Shown: positions 44,750 to 58,551 of the stretch, in pieces
Position numbering within the stretch: position 1 is the stretch's first letter
How the letters are laid out: each line of letters opens with the position of its first letter
Source: Pseudoalteromonas aurantia 208
Lineage (GTDB): Bacteria; Pseudomonadota; Gammaproteobacteria; Enterobacterales; Alteromonadaceae
Length of the DNA: 64,000 bases
Direction: 5' to 3'
Assembly (NCBI RefSeq): GCF_014858725.1
Contig: NZ_AQGV01000012.1
Span: 1,860,001 to 1,924,000 of the forward strand
The notes under the pieces: generated by a model
What the model was told of the DNA's origin: nothing
Seen by the model: only the letters and a program-made list of their open reading frames with translations
Database searches by the model: none
Position numbers and translations under genes: made by a program

Positions 44750-47326
44750 TTAGAACTTTACATTAACCCCTGCATAGAAGTAACGACCTAACGTATCATA
44801 GGTATATGGATCCGTATTTGAATCATTATTCCCTGTATAATACGGAGGTTGTTTATCAAATAAATTGTTGATCCCCGCGGAGATTTTTATACTATCATTT
44901 ATAAAATAACTTCCTGATATATCGTGATACATCACTGAAGGAGTACTTGGTGCATAACAGGATGATGATTCACTTAAGCAGGCATAACTGTCCATACCAG
45001 AAATATAGCGCACCTTATAATTGGCATACCAGTCATCAGCTTTCAAAGCTAAGCTTAAGTTAGATTTAATATCAGCATAGCCTCCTGAGCCAGAAGTGAT
45101 CAGTCCGGTATAATCAATCGTTTCTCCTGCGTTAGTCACGACTCGCTCATGCAAAAATGACGTGTCTAACCCTACTGACCAATGATAACCCATGGCCTCA
45201 AACTTATAGAGTAAATTTAAATCTAGGCCGCGCGTTGTTTCTTGGCCAATGTTTTGTAATTGGTTATTAAATGTTGCCTTGCCATTTGATACTTGCACAT
45301 TCGCAGATTGACATACCGCTGTATCCTGATTCTTTAACTGCCCTGTACTGCCTATGCAGCTGTCCACAATAAACTGATTATCAACACTGCCGATAGCATT
45401 GCTAATTGCGATGTCGTAATAATCAAGGGTCATTGATATACCCTGTAGCCATAGTGGTTCATAAACAAGCCCAGCGGTAATCGTGTTAGCTTCTTCAGGT
45501 GTTAACTGATCATTACCACCTACGGTAACCTCTGCTTGGCTATCAAGTAGTGCATGATTAATTTGCTCAAACGATGGTGAGTTCCCTCCATACAGTTCAT
45601 CAACTGTGGGCGCTCTAAATGCAGTCGAGCGCACCCCTCGGAACATCAGTTCATCATTGACTTTCCAAGTAAAACCCAGCTTCCAAGTTGAATCACTACC
45701 AAAACTTGAATAGTCAAATGCCCTTACCGCCGCACTTAAATCTACGCTCTGCGCAAAAGGTAAATCAGCTAATACTGGTACTGCTAACTCTAAAAAAGCT
45801 TCACTAACATCATAAGAGCCACTGGTAGGCTCTACTTTAGGATCGTTAGCAAGCCCCTGTGAAGTCAATGAATCTGGTGTATACCATGCTTTTTCAGTAC
45901 GGCTTTCAACCCCAGTCGCGAACCCCATATAGCCTGCAGGTAATTCCCACAATTCACCGGAAAGAGAAGCACTCAAATTAAGCATTTGACTACCGCCAGT
46001 ATTTTGCTCGGTGTAAATATAATCAGACATATTCTCTGCCGACCAAGCAGTTTGATCGAGCGGGTTAAACTTGTCACTCTCTATATCTTCAGTAAGGCTA
46101 CCCACATTATGTAAATTAGACAGCTTATCTACTGAGTCATTTCTGCCAAAATTTAAAGCAACATCCCAATTATAATCATTTTCCAATATCCCTTCTAAGC
46201 CTACTACTGTTCTAAGTGTATCAACTACTTGAGAAAAATCCCGCGTACCTGTATCTGTCATTCGACGACGATAATGAATGGTATCTCCATACTCAGCGCC
46301 ATGCTCAAGCAAATCGTCGCCCATTGCTTCAGAGTAAGTAAAATCAAACCAAATCGGCTGTGGTGCCATTTGTTGCTCTGACCAACGCTTTGTGTACATT
46401 GCCTCTGTAAATAAAGTCGTTTCATTTGATAGCTCATAATTAACAAGCCCTGTTAAATTTAAGCTCTTCATCGGAGTGTACAAATAGCTGTCTTGCGAAT
46501 AATTATATGGATCTGATTCTGGATTATATTCACTATAAGAGCCATCAGGACGACCTTGTAACTCTTTACCATTCTCTAAATATACATGGCCATTAGGTGT
46601 AATTGAGGATCCCCCACACAGTAACTCTTTACCATCATCACTTTCCGTAATTGGGCATGCGGAAAAATCACGGTCCGCTTGGCTTGCTTCACCGCGGTCC
46701 ATATATTGCAAACCAAAGACCATATTTCCTTTATCAAAACTATTGCCAAAAGTAAGAGCAATGCTATTTCTTTGTGCGTCTCCTTCACTACTTAGACCTG
46801 TCTGAGCATTTAACTCCGCTCCCTCGAAATCATCTTTCAAAATAATATTAACCACACCTGCAACTGCATCGGTGCCGTAAACAGCAGAAGCACCATCTTT
46901 GAGTACTTCTACATATTTAATCATTGATATCGGTATCGTGTTTAAATCAACAGTAGATGCGGCCCCAGTACCAGAGTTAATCATACGCCGGCCATTGACT
47001 AGTACTAAGGTTCTTTGGTCGCCCATTCCGCGAAGGTTGATACTGGCGTTGCCGCCTGAGCCATTATTAACTCCAGGGTTGGTCATAGCGCCGCCAGCAG
47101 CAGTCATATCCTGTAAAATATCATCAATGGTCACGGCGCCTGAGGCTTTGATATCCTCAGCACCAATAATTGTAACAGGACTTGCTGTCTCCATATCTGA
47201 GCGCTTAATTTTAGATCCCGTCACTTCTATTTTCTCAATTGGTTTACCGATATCCTGTGCGCGTACACTATTCGAAATCATGGGAACAGATGCAAGAATA
47301 GACAATGCGATAACAGATTTTTTCAT
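44750..47326 (-). CDS. TonB-dependent outer-membrane receptor
   Basis: The 858-residue receptor has a signal peptide (MKKSVIALSILASVPMISNSVRA), then a TonB box-like IEKIEVTGSKIKR and a plug domain (ASPVTIIGAEDIKASG, LRGMGDQRTLVLVNGRRM). A 22-strand barrel ends with phenylalanine (AGVNVKF). The ITVTGSxIKRxDxE start resembles receptors for peptides, sugars or B12-like ligands rather than classical siderophore receptors, but the ligand cannot be told. The ATG 47326 has AAGG five bases before; a GTG two codons earlier is less likely. It would be powered by the TonB2 system at 17205-22175. No transport partner lies next to it. Confidence 0.93.
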   Translation of the reverse strand: MKKSVIALSILASVPMISNSVRAQDIGKPIEKIEVTGSKIKRSDMETASPVTIIGAEDIKASGAVTIDDILQDMTAAGGAMTNPGVNNGSGGNASINLRGMGDQRTLVLVNGRRMINSGTGAASTVDLNTIPISMIKYVEVLKDGASAVYGTDAVAGVVNIILKDDFEGAELNAQTGLSSEGDAQRNSIALTFGNSFDKGNMVFGLQYMDRGEASQADRDFSACPITESDDGKELLCGGSSITPNGHVYLENGKELQGRPDGSYSEYNPESDPYNYSQDSYLYTPMKSLNLTGLVNYELSNETTLFTEAMYTKRWSEQQMAPQPIWFDFTYSEAMGDDLLEHGAEYGDTIHYRRRMTDTGTRDFSQVVDTLRTVVGLEGILENDYNWDVALNFGRNDSVDKLSNLHNVGSLTEDIESDKFNPLDQTAWSAENMSDYIYTEQNTGGSQMLNLSASLSGELWELPAGYMGFATGVESRTEKAWYTPDSLTSQGLANDPKVEPTSGSYDVSEAFLELAVPVLADLPFAQSVDLSAAVRAFDYSSFGSDSTWKLGFTWKVNDELMFRGVRSTAFRAPTVDELYGGNSPSFEQINHALLDSQAEVTVGGNDQLTPEEANTITAGLVYEPLWLQGISMTLDYYDIAISNAIGSVDNQFIVDSCIGSTGQLKNQDTAVCQSANVQVSNGKATFNNQLQNIGQETTRGLDLNLLYKFEAMGYHWSVGLDTSFLHERVVTNAGETIDYTGLITSGSGGYADIKSNLSLALKADDWYANYKVRYISGMDSYACLSESSSCYAPSTPSVMYHDISGSYFINDSIKISAGINNLFDKQPPYYTGNNDSNTDPYTYDTLGRYFYAGVNVKF

Positions 47327-47647
47327 ACTCACCTTCTACACTTTTTCATGGCCAAATTACAGCCAATAACGTTTGTTTAATTTGTGTGAAAGCTAAACTA
47401 GAGCCACCAAGATGAATGAAAAATGACTAACGGTTCAGTATGAGAGCAGCGCATGAAACTGAAGTTAACCGGGGGTTAAAAAACAAGTTAATGATACAAC
47501 AACTTACACTTATTTCTTTTTAAAACAACAAATTAAACCGAGGTATTACGAGAGGAAAAGAGAAGTAAAACTGCGTTTCAAGCTGTTAAATCATGTAACT
47601 ATCCATATGCTGTAAATATAAGCACATGGGATAGCTAACGATTAAGC
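47327..47647. other. Intergenic region upstream of the TonB-dependent receptor
   Basis: These 321 bases separate the diguanylate cyclase stop from the receptor start. No gene is supported. The receptor promoter should lie here. Confidence 0.5.
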
Positions 47648-48835
47648 TTACTCACTTACATTATTGCGTCCCCGTTTTTTAGCGCGATATAAAGCTAAAT
47701 CAGCATGCTTTAATACTTGATCGAAGTGTTGTTTTGAACTTTTTTGTGCGATGCCAATCGAGATTGTCACATTAACCATTTTGTAGGATTGCGATTTATG
47801 CGCTTTTCTAAACTTTTTTCCAACGCGTGAAGCATCCCGGATCACCATCTCGTAGCTCGCGACATCCTCTCGTAAACTTTCTAAATATGGCAGACACACC
47901 TCTGAATTTTTACGTGGAAATACCGCTGTAAACTCTTCACCACCGTAACGAAATACGCGCCCACCTCCTTTGATATTTGCAAGCTTTGTCGCGACCAACT
48001 TTAAAACTTGGTCGCCAATATCATGACCATAGGTATCATTAAACTTTTTAAAATGATCAATATCAATCATCGCTACCGTGTAACGACGACTCAATGATAA
48101 TGACAACTGCTTGAGTGCTCTTCGTGTTGGTAACCCTGTTAAGTCATCTCGATAAGCTAGAAAGTAAAACTCGATACATACTACTAAAAGATAAATCAGT
48201 GCCACCATGACACATATAACTTCCGCAGATAAAGCAAGGGTGTTTGAACTATACAGCTGCCATATCACGCTGCTTGTAAACAATACTGCAACAGTAAGAT
48301 CCTTGGATTTGAGACTCAATAACAGCAATACAAAACCAAATACAGCGCTTGGAAAAATGACAGGGAAATACTCTTTAAGGTCTATTAGTAAGTTGACTTG
48401 AGATACGAACGAAACAATTTCAACATTAAATTTCAGCCAATAAAAAGAAACACCAGCACATAAAATGAAGTAAATAATACGTGAGACGGCATGAATTGAC
48501 AAAAAGGCGCGATCTTTTATTAACGCTAGTACTGTAAACCATAGTGATATACTTAAAATTAACCAAGACTGGTTTTTCCGCCACCAATCTGACCAAAATA
48601 CTGCTTCCTGTTGACTAGCTGTAAATAGTAACCAAACGAGACATGCAATCGCTATTCGGCTGCGATTAAATTGCGCAGCAAAAAATGTCATTAATACTAA
48701 TAAGGGTATTGATAGTGATGAGATAACACCGATCCGAGATTCCCAAAGAGGATAAAAGTAAACAAGGGAAGTATAAAATATATACGTACTCATCACGGTT
48801 ATTATAGTCGACTTAAAGCCTGGAAAATTGAACAA
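47648..48835 (-). CDS. Membrane-bound diguanylate cyclase (GGDEF domain)
   Basis: The 395-residue protein has about seven N-terminal membrane helices and a C-terminal GGDEF domain. Residues DDLTGLPTRRAL, IDIDHFKKFNDTYGHDIGDQ and VFRYGGEEFTAVF are all present, so it should make cyclic di-GMP from two GTP. The inhibitory RxxD site expected five residues before GGEEF is absent (NIKGGG instead), so feedback inhibition may be lacking. The start is a TTG at 48835 with GAGG five bases before. The ATG 14 codons later lacks one. Confidence 0.9.
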   Translation of the reverse strand: MFNFPGFKSTIITVMSTYIFYTSLVYFYPLWESRIGVISSLSIPLLVLMTFFAAQFNRSRIAIACLVWLLFTASQQEAVFWSDWWRKNQSWLILSISLWFTVLALIKDRAFLSIHAVSRIIYFILCAGVSFYWLKFNVEIVSFVSQVNLLIDLKEYFPVIFPSAVFGFVLLLLSLKSKDLTVAVLFTSSVIWQLYSSNTLALSAEVICVMVALIYLLVVCIEFYFLAYRDDLTGLPTRRALKQLSLSLSRRYTVAMIDIDHFKKFNDTYGHDIGDQVLKLVATKLANIKGGGRVFRYGGEEFTAVFPRKNSEVCLPYLESLREDVASYEMVIRDASRVGKKFRKAHKSQSYKMVNVTISIGIAQKSSKQHFDQVLKHADLALYRAKKRGRNNVSE

Positions 48836-49072
48836 TATATCCTCAAAAGTAACAAACGGTCTTTTGCTGTGTATTGTAAGGTCGGGGGTAATATAATACT
48901 ACTTTTTAGTTTCCGTCAGTACTTAGTACTTTAGCTCACACCTCTCAACTGTATTTATTTTAACCAAAACAAAGATTGATCATATAATTGAATATAATAT
49001 ACAATAAAAACCTACACTGATGTGGGTATACATTCTGAACATAACTATCAACGTACAACAAGGAGCTAAGTC

Positions 49073-49273
49073 ATGAAGATATCTATAAATAAAAAACAAT
49101 TAAAACAACTCACCCCAACCAATACACTTTCAGAAGCAGCGACACTTTACGTAGCTGGCGCGGGTCCAAAAACAGCGCGAGCATGTAACAGCAGAGGCTG
49201 TAACGATACTATACATTGCACAGGCCAAGAAATATGTTGGGATCATACAACGCCAGAAAGAGGTTGTAGATAA
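49073..49273 (+). CDS. Small cysteine-rich peptide with double-glycine-like leader
   Basis: The 66-residue peptide begins MKISINKKQLKQLT, a leader style seen in many Pseudoalteromonas short peptides. LYVAGAG (residues 25-31) is a GA/GG-type cut site. A 35-residue tail follows with five cysteines at 38, 43, 49, 55 and 65. Without a known family I read it as a candidate secreted or modified peptide (bacteriocin- or RiPP-like). The ATG follows AAGGAG by seven bases, so it is expressed. No transporter or modification enzyme is adjacent; the DGC gene is divergent upstream. Confidence 0.68.
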   Translation: MKISINKKQLKQLTPTNTLSEAATLYVAGAGPKTARACNSRGCNDTIHCTGQEICWDHTTPERGCR

Positions 49274-49688
49274 ATAAAAGTGCGTCGCCCTTTTGTTGAG
49301 TGGCGCCTATCCATTAACTTAATCAGACACGCATTGAATCAAGTCGATATCTTAATAATCCAATCGGTAAATCAAGCGTGTTATTACGGCAAAAGACAAA
49401 TCAAAGTCACTTCAACCAAATGGCAAATATCGTCAAGGGCTACGTGCTTTATAATAAGAAACGAAACATCGAGCTGTTTAAAGCAAACTCTGAGCGATAA
49501 CAATCATAATATTTACGATAACCCTATTTCAGTCTCCCCACTTTTATAAGAATAAAACTCTAAAGACTCACATGTAAAATTATCGAAAATAACATCATTT
49601 TATTGCTTTGTGGAACACGTCCTGTAAAACGTATTTCAAATAGCAGCAATGATGAGTACAACATCATTACACCATAAGAGCGTAGTCT

Positions 49689-49868
49689 CTCCTAAGGAGT
49701 TTCAGAGTTATTGTGACCATAACCTTTCCAACTCCGTCAGGAAGACAAAGAAGTGAGGTGCATTCGCTTCTCTATATCCTGACCTGTGTCAGGAAAACAA
49801 CGAGGTGGGCGTCATCAAAATCCCACCTCTAAATATAAAACTACCGTCTCCCTGAACTGGTTTCAGGG
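49689..49868. other. Cluster of six consecutive short hairpins upstream of the 5S terminator
   Basis: Between the cysteine-rich peptide gene and the rrn operon, the 698-base gap (49274-49972) has no supported gene. It holds consecutive inverted repeats. They are CTCC/GGAG (49689), GTTAT/ATAAC (49706), AGAAGTGA/TCGCTTCT (49749, one G-T), TCCTGAC/GTCAGGA (49777), GAGGTGGG/CCCACCTC (49802) and CCCTGAA/TTCAGGG (49850). Such density suggests a structured RNA or repeat remnants, but I cannot name one. Confidence 0.4.
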
Positions 49869-49931
49869 TTCATAGGGTTTTTATTCTAAGCTTTCTCTAA
49901 AGCTCTTCCCTAAATTGTTTTCCCAAACAGC

Positions 49932-49962
49932 AAAAAACCCGTCGCATCTCTGCAACGGGTTT
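49932..49962 (-). terminator. Terminator of the rrn operon
   Basis: A hairpin of AAACCCGTCGCA with TGCAACGGGTTT, one mismatch, loop TCTC and a T-run in the minus direction, directly after 5S. Confidence 0.92.
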
Positions 49963-49972
49963 CTCTAATTTA

Positions 49973-50092
49973 ATGCCTGGCAATGTTCTACTTTCACATG
50001 GCAACTGCCACACTATCATCGACGCTGTTTCGTTTCACTTCTGAGTTCGGCATGGGGTCAGGTGGGTCCAAAACGCTATTGTCACCAAGCAA
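49973..50092 (-). rRNA. rrf: 5S ribosomal RNA
   Basis: About 120 bases beginning TTTGCTTGGTGACAATAGCG and ending near TGCCAGGCAT on the minus strand, with the conserved CCGAACTCAGAAGTGAAACG core. Ends are approximate. Confidence 0.95.
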
Positions 50093-50207
50093 ATCTGGTG
50101 CGCTAACTCGCTATCGCAAGCTAACTAAAATCTGGAATGCTAATAAATTCTGTAAAACGCTACTTTAGTAACACTAACTTCTGTCGCTTAAACCACTTTG
50201 GCGTTGT

Positions 50208-53093
<2,886 letters not shown>

Positions 53094-53362
53094 ATACAAC
53101 CCAAAATAGTTTTAAGTTGTACTGTCAAAGACAGTTTAAACTTCGCCAGAAGTTAATATTGAATACTAAAGTAGATGCTAATTAATCATTGATTAATTGG
53201 CATTGTTTTACTTTTGAAAACTCTTTATAGATACGAATATCTATAAGAATTTATTTATCAGCTTTTCCAAATTTTTAAAGAGCAATATTAATTAAACGAC
53301 CTAAGCCATTTAACTAACAATCATCTGTGTGGACACTACGAACAAATAAGTTCTAAATCGTA
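53094..53362 (-). other. 16S-23S internal transcribed spacer without tRNA
   Basis: The 269-base spacer has no Ile, Ala or Glu tRNA, which many rrn operons carry. An antitermination-like TGCTCTTTAAAAATTTGG segment is present near 53265-53285. This is a short type of spacer, seen among several operons of one genome. Confidence 0.8.
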
Positions 53363-54900
<1,538 letters not shown>

Positions 54901-55217
54901 TAAAAGTTTTGTTGAAACCCTTTACTAGAAAGTGTTTCGTGCTCATTGAATTCTGATTTTGTTCTTGTTGCCAAGAACGAATTGACTGTGCTGCAATAAA
55001 TAAATTTATTGCTGTTGGTCACTCAGTTTCTCCGAAGAGAAAATCAATTGAGACTCTAAATTTTTTTGCTTGCTTCAATCTAAGAAAGAAGTTTCGCTGT
55101 TAGAACTCAATCTGTACGAGTGCCCACACAGATGATTGCTTCATATTTTTAAAGAACAGTTCCTGTTTAAAACAGGGCGATGATTAAGCGCTTTGCTTTA
55201 TCTCGCTAGGGCTGCGC

Positions 55218-55245
55218 ATATTACGCTTTCCTATTTTTTTGTCAA
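55218..55245 (-). promoter_or_regulatory. rrn promoter P2
   Basis: On the minus strand TTGACA (55240-55245), 16-base spacer, TAATAT (55218-55223), followed by a GC-rich start region GCGCAGCC. Strong rrn-type promoter about 310 bases before 16S. Confidence 0.8.
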
Positions 55246-55353
55246 CACTTAATTTTAAACATTTTCTTAAGGGAAAAGCTAAATTAAGTTTTACTCGACG
55301 CTGACTCGTTTCAATTTGCTTTTCAGCGTGTTGCTCCGTGTCAGTGGGGTCGC

Positions 55354-55381
55354 ATTATAGGGAGATCCTTTTTTTGATCAA
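55354..55381 (-). promoter_or_regulatory. rrn promoter P1
   Basis: On the minus strand TTGATC (55376-55381), 16-base spacer, TATAAT (55354-55359), followed by GCGACCCC, a GC-rich discriminator typical of stringent control. It lies upstream of P2. Bases 54901-55217 are the transcribed leader. Confidence 0.75.
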
Positions 55382-55567
55382 GCGTTTTTTAATGAAAATA
55401 TTCATTATTTTTCAAATTTAGAAACATACAGACATACGCACCACAAGCGCACAAGTTACCCACAAAAAGCTGTGGGTAACTTGCAAAACTGGCAGGCTCT
55501 AAATATCGAAAGCAGGATTGCAATGACTTTCGCTACATCATTGAAACACCATAAAGCTGAGGCTTAT

Positions 55568-55594
55568 AAAAAACACCCGCCAGTGCAGGTGTTT
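55568..55594 (-). terminator. Terminator after the fibrinogen-like gene
   Basis: AAACACC and GGTGTTT enclose a 10-base loop, followed in the minus direction by six T. Confidence 0.85.
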
Positions 55595-55613
55595 CTAGAA
55601 GTGACTAATTTTA

Positions 55614-56999
55614 CTAACGCACAAAAACATGGGTTGTCTGATTTCCAACCAAGCTTGTTATATTGGTATCTTTATACATTCCACCAATATAAGCATAAAT
55701 ATTTTGATAGTTATACATTGTATAATCTGTACCAGTGGTAGTGCAGCCACTCGCTTCATGCCAATACAATTTTAAGCGATGCTCTCCTGACTGATTTGGT
55801 GCTTCTCCAAGCGTATCTTGCAAAGGCATACAATTCGCAGTGTTAAGCACTGCAATATCTGCGATTGCATAGCCCCCGGTAGAAGGCGATATTACCATAA
55901 GCTCTTGCTGAACATTTTTATACTTAACCCACTGTGCATCAGATAAATGATAATTATCATCGAAATTAGTAATGTTATTAACTTCGACAAAGTAATTGGT
56001 AATGTCCGGATACCCACTATAGTTCACTGTTGTGACGTATCGAATACCCATTAACGTCCAGCCTCCGCCTTTCGTTTCCATATCACAATAGGTTGTAAAC
56101 TCCGGCATATTACCTACGCCATCGACATCGAGCTTATAGAAACCAGATGCCGCACTCGCATCGTTAACTTGAATTTCCTTGCAGCTGACTGGTGCAGGCT
56201 CTGGGTGAACGTGTTTGTTTGCCCTAATTGAAACTGTATCATTACCTCGTTTAGTGATGCTCTGAGCAAACAAATGACCTTCAACGTCCAGTATATTAAC
56301 TACTTCACTAATATGAGTAGTTTCCGTATCTTTTGATTGTTCTTCTTCTAAAAACAATTCATGCGTATTAAACTTCGCTGCATTATGGTCCGCATAGATC
56401 TGATCTATTTTATATTTAACACCAGAATCTAACTCTCCTTCTTTATTCGGTGCGTATACCGCTAAGTAAGAAAGGGTCTGAGACACATGAGTATTAGCCT
56501 CACCTTTAAGTTCTTGATATTGAATTTGAGCATCAAAGTCTAACTGAGTAACATTACTCACTCTACCAACATATGGGAACGCGTCATTTTCTGATTGAGC
56601 GCTTAAAAACAAGTATGGTGCTTGTGGCAGCTTTTGTGTGAATGCAATTGTTTTAGACATAGTGCCTAATTCAACACTTCCTACCTCCCAAATTGAACCA
56701 TCGAGTAATTCATGGCGTCCTTTAGATAATGTAAGGCTTGACGCCGTTTCATTCGCATGAGCCCCATCTAAATATTCCCACTCACTAAAACGGATAGTAA
56801 CAGTGCCATCCAAGTTGTCTTTAACTGATACCACCCCGGGGTCGGTCTCATTGAAGCTAGCAACACCCGTAATAACCACCTGTGAGTCTAATTGATTTTT
56901 AATAACGCCTTGCTCATTAATAGTGTGCTCTTGTAATTCAAATGCTTGTAATGATAATGAGCTAAGAACTGCGAGGTTTAGTAAGGTTTTTTTAAACAT
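55614..56999 (-). CDS. Secreted protein with fibrinogen-like domain
   Basis: The 461-residue protein has a signal peptide (MFKKTLLNLAVLSSLSLQAF). An N-terminal half has two beta-rich stretches, one with AFTQKLPQAPYLFLSAQSEN, reminiscent of H-type lectin-like folds. A C-terminal fibrinogen-like part starts at about residue 275: SCKEIQVNDASAASGFYKLD, then EFTTYCDMETKGGGWTLMG. The cysteine pair and GGGWTL are the usual fibrinogen/GON signs. It is probably exported and binds carbohydrate or surface ligands. It is transcribed toward the rrn promoter but ends before it. No adjacent secretion genes. Confidence 0.72.
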   Translation of the reverse strand: MFKKTLLNLAVLSSLSLQAFELQEHTINEQGVIKNQLDSQVVITGVASFNETDPGVVSVKDNLDGTVTIRFSEWEYLDGAHANETASSLTLSKGRHELLDGSIWEVGSVELGTMSKTIAFTQKLPQAPYLFLSAQSENDAFPYVGRVSNVTQLDFDAQIQYQELKGEANTHVSQTLSYLAVYAPNKEGELDSGVKYKIDQIYADHNAAKFNTHELFLEEEQSKDTETTHISEVVNILDVEGHLFAQSITKRGNDTVSIRANKHVHPEPAPVSCKEIQVNDASAASGFYKLDVDGVGNMPEFTTYCDMETKGGGWTLMGIRYVTTVNYSGYPDITNYFVEVNNITNFDDNYHLSDAQWVKYKNVQQELMVISPSTGGYAIADIAVLNTANCMPLQDTLGEAPNQSGEHRLKLYWHEASGCTTTGTDYTMYNYQNIYAYIGGMYKDTNITSLVGNQTTHVFVR

Positions 57000-57431
57000 T
57001 TTATATCATCCTGATAAAAATAAATTTTATAACTCTGTTGCTTAAGATATAAAGCAAACGAATGTGCAGTTTAAATCAACAGTTATACAAAATATAGCCT
57101 TAATTCAATAGTATAAGCACTAGCATCCCGTTAAACCACCATCTAAGCTCTGTCATTTACATCAGAAAGAATGGAGCATTAATAAAAATATGAAGAAAAG
57201 TCATAATTCCAAAACAGGCAAAGCCAGAGTAGCCAGCTTACACATATTCGAGTAGAGGGAATTGATACAATCACTGTATAAACTCTAGTAATTTAACACC
57301 AGTAATGACAAAACAAAAAGGGAAACAAAACTTATTTTAGATGGAAATAACCGCGTAAATAATATTCAGTTAGATTTTAAAATGACATAGTTAATATAGG
57401 AAGATTTTAACGGATAAATATTTAAATAGAA
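57000..57431. other. Intergenic region between the fibrinogen-like gene and the tRNA array
   Basis: These 432 AT-rich bases hold no gene I can support. They contain the fibrinogen-like gene promoter and the 3' end of the tRNA transcript. No clear tRNA terminator hairpin was seen. Confidence 0.5.
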
Positions 57432-57518
57432 TGGTGCCCGGGGCCGGACTTGAACCGGCACGTCCTTACGAACGAGGGATTTTAAATCCCTTGTGTCTAC
57501 CAATTCCACCACCCGGGC
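57432..57518 (-). tRNA. tRNA-Leu (anticodon TAA)
   Basis: 87 bases with encoded CCA. Minus strand begins GCCCGGGTGG, anticodon loop TTTAAAA reads TAA, long variable arm as in Leu tRNAs. Last gene of the array in transcription order. Confidence 0.95.
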
Positions 57519-57554
57519 ATCGGGTTGCTTTCGCAAGTGGAGTACTACTAATAA

Positions 57555-57628
57555 TGGAGGCGGAACCCGGAGTTGAACCGAGGTAGACGGATTTGCAATC
57601 CGCTGCATAGCCACTCTGCCATTCCGCC
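57555..57628 (-). tRNA. tRNA-Cys (anticodon GCA)
   Basis: 74 bases with encoded CCA. The anticodon stem-loop GGATTGCAAATCC carries GCA. Identical to the copy at 58248-58321 as far as I compared. Confidence 0.95.
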
Positions 57629-57643
57629 ATTTTTTTAAAAGTT

Positions 57644-57719
57644 TGGAGCGAGTAACGAGGCTCGAACTCGTGACCTCGACCTTGGCAAGGTCGCGCTCTA
57701 CCAGCTGAGCTACACTCGC
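57644..57719 (-). tRNA. tRNA-Gly (anticodon GCC)
   Basis: 76 bases with encoded CCA; CCTTGCCAAGG anticodon arm. Differs from the other three Gly copies at two positions in the D-arm/acceptor side (GTGTAGCTCAGCTGG against GTATAGCTCAGTTGG). Confidence 0.95.
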
Positions 57720-57805
57720 ATAATTATTCGTATTTATGCGTATTTAACTTAAACTAAGCTAAATGATACTTTCGCAAACTTTAAACTTTCATTCTCTAAT
57801 TTGAT

Positions 57806-57881
57806 TGGAGCGAGTAACGAGGCTCGAACTCGTGACCTCGACCTTGGCAAGGTCGCGCTCTACCAACTGAGCTATACTCGC
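57806..57881 (-). tRNA. tRNA-Gly (anticodon GCC)
   Basis: 76 bases with encoded CCA, same as the copies at 58000 and 58337. Confidence 0.95.
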
Positions 57882-57888
57882 AATCAAA

Positions 57889-57975
57889 TGGTGCCCGGGG
57901 CCGGACTTGAACCGGCACGTCCTTACGAACGAGGGATTTTAAATCCCTTGTGTCTACCAATTCCACCACCCGGGC
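57889..57975 (-). tRNA. tRNA-Leu (anticodon TAA)
   Basis: 87 bases with encoded CCA, same sequence as the copies at 57432 and 58127; only seven bases from the preceding Gly gene. Confidence 0.95.
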
Positions 57976-57999
57976 ATCGGGTTGCTTAAGCATTTAGAT

Positions 58000-58075
58000 T
58001 GGAGCGAGTAACGAGGCTCGAACTCGTGACCTCGACCTTGGCAAGGTCGCGCTCTACCAACTGAGCTATACTCGC
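58000..58075 (-). tRNA. tRNA-Gly (anticodon GCC)
   Basis: 76 bases with encoded CCA; third Gly copy. Confidence 0.95.
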
Positions 58076-58126
58076 ATCTAAATTTAGTGAATAACACTAA
58101 TTAGAATGAGAACTCTCAATCTAAAA

Positions 58127-58213
58127 TGGTGCCCGGGGCCGGACTTGAACCGGCACGTCCTTACGAACGAGGGATTTTAAATCCCTTGTGTCTACCAATT
58201 CCACCACCCGGGC
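58127..58213 (-). tRNA. tRNA-Leu (anticodon TAA)
   Basis: 87 bases with encoded CCA; the upstream spacer (TCGGGTTGCTTTCGCA on the plus strand) is shared with the copy at 57432, a sign of block duplication. Confidence 0.95.
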
Positions 58214-58247
58214 ATCGGGTTGCTTTCGCATGTGGAGTGTTGAGATG

Positions 58248-58321
58248 TGGAGGCGGAACCCGGAGTTGAACCGAGGTAGACGGATTTGCAATCCGCTGCA
58301 TAGCCACTCTGCCATTCCGCC
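58248..58321 (-). tRNA. tRNA-Cys (anticodon GCA)
   Basis: 74 bases with encoded CCA; sits between Gly and Leu as in the glyW-cysT-leuZ order of E. coli. Confidence 0.95.
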
Positions 58322-58336
58322 AAACATAATCAAAAT

Positions 58337-58412
58337 TGGAGCGAGTAACGAGGCTCGAACTCGTGACCTCGACCTTGGCAAGGTCGCGCTCTACCAACTG
58401 AGCTATACTCGC
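58337..58412 (-). tRNA. tRNA-Gly (anticodon GCC), first of the array
   Basis: 76 bases with encoded CCA. First tRNA of the transcript, 140 bases downstream of pgsA, the same position as glyW in E. coli. Confidence 0.95.
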
Positions 58413-58551
58413 TTTTTGATTTAAAGGACATACTGCCCTCTCAACACGGACGCATTCTACAGAAGTTATGATATGCGTCAATAAAAAAAATGAATGTTTT
58501 TAATCGTTTGCTTATTTTTTATCTAAAGCGCTCTATTTATAAACATTTTAC

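Noticed and set aside
49280..49549. 89-codon frame after the cysteine-rich peptide
   Set aside because: GTG start without clear ribosome site; composition unlike nearby genes; no recognisable family.
53094..53362. Ile/Ala tRNA expected in the 16S-23S spacer
   Set aside because: I looked for the conserved tRNA arms on the minus strand and did not find them.
57366..58481. Frames spanning the tRNA genes with repeated VVELVDTRDLKS-like peptides
   Set aside because: They are translations of tRNA-Leu, -Cys and -Gly genes.
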